Positions 6,349 to 6,437 of a DNA stretch of 6,437 nt are shown here, piece after piece. The notes beneath the pieces are model-generated. The model worked only from the letters and a program-made list of their open reading frames with translations. It ran no database searches and had not been told where the DNA came from. The stretch spans positions 21,386 through 27,822 of the forward strand of contig NZTJ01000048.1 in assembly GCA_002697065.1 (NCBI GenBank). The letters run 5' to 3'. Numbering within the stretch: position 1 is the stretch's first letter; each line of letters begins with the position of its first letter. The position numbers and the translations under genes were made by a program. Source of the stretch: Methanobacteriota archaeon. Its GTDB lineage: Archaea > Thermoplasmatota > Poseidoniia > Poseidoniales > Thalassarchaeaceae.

Positions 6349-6424
6349 TGGCGCCCCGACCGGGATTTGAACCCGGGTCGCAGCCTCGACAGGGCTGCAT
6401 GATAGGCCACTACACCATCGGGGC
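6349..6424 (-). tRNA. tRNA-Asp (anticodon GTC), CCA encoded
   Basis: This is a complete tRNA read leftward from 6424: 73 bases plus an encoded CCA (6351-6349). The acceptor arms GCCCCGA and TCGGGGC pair fully, and the discriminator is G73 (6352), as expected for Asp identity. The D arm reads GTGT-AGTGGCCTA-TCAT, a form usual in archaeal tRNA-Asp. The anticodon stem CAGCC/GGCTG closes the loop C-T-GTC-G-A, giving anticodon GTC with T33 and G37. The variable region is four bases. The T arm CCGGG-TTCAAAT-CCCGG is perfect. G37 makes it a possible substrate of the adjacent Trm5. No intron is present. Its promoter would lie beyond the right edge of the window, as only 13 upstream bases are visible. 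Confidence 0.97.
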
Positions 6425-6437
6425 CGGCTCTCCAACG

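Noticed and set aside
1..6437. CRISPR array, insertion sequence, toxin-antitoxin or defence module
   Set aside because: No regularly spaced repeats, transposase motifs or terminal inverted repeats were seen, and all genes fit housekeeping or unknown cellular roles.

Overview
The window looks like ordinary chromosomal DNA from an archaeon. Two proteins point that way: a diphthine synthase, whose family is confined to archaea and eukaryotes, and a Trm5-type tRNA methyltransferase, where bacteria would use TrmD. The tRNA-Asp at the right edge also has an archaeal-type D arm. Alongside these sit genes more typical of bacteria: UvrA, a YccA/BaxI_1-type membrane protein and a LysE-type exporter. 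That mix, the moderate base composition and dense gene packing suggest a mesophilic, possibly marine, euryarchaeon such as a Thermoplasmatota / Marine Group II relative. This lineage guess is inference; no marker in the window settles it.

Left block, + strand (1-1819): the last 121 codons of uvrA, then after 46 bp a seven-helix Bax inhibitor-1/YccA-like protein, then after 3 bp a LysE/RhtB-family exporter. The last two are almost certainly co-transcribed. This block ends 21 bp from the end of a convergent gene.

Middle block, - strand (1841-4927, read right to left): a small reduced methyltransferase-like protein, then diphthine synthase (dphB), then a 569-residue soluble protein I cannot place in any family. 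The spacers are 41 and 49 bp, which is compatible with one operon. A perfect 8-bp hairpin sits in the first spacer.

Right block: trm5 (4968-6215, +) is divergent from the small methyltransferase-like gene, with only about 40 bp between the preferred starts. It is followed by a short spacer holding possible terminators for both directions, and then a complete tRNA-Asp(GTC) on the - strand with an encoded CCA end.

Functionally, the right half is rich in translation-fidelity genes. Diphthamide on EF2 and m1G37 in tRNA both help keep the reading frame, and the neighbouring tRNA-Asp carries G37, a potential Trm5 substrate. The two genes worth following up are the unknown 569-residue protein and the small SAM-methyltransferase-like protein between dphB and trm5. 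I see no CRISPR array, insertion sequence, phage gene or toxin-antitoxin or defence module, and no stretch over 300 bases lacks a gene.
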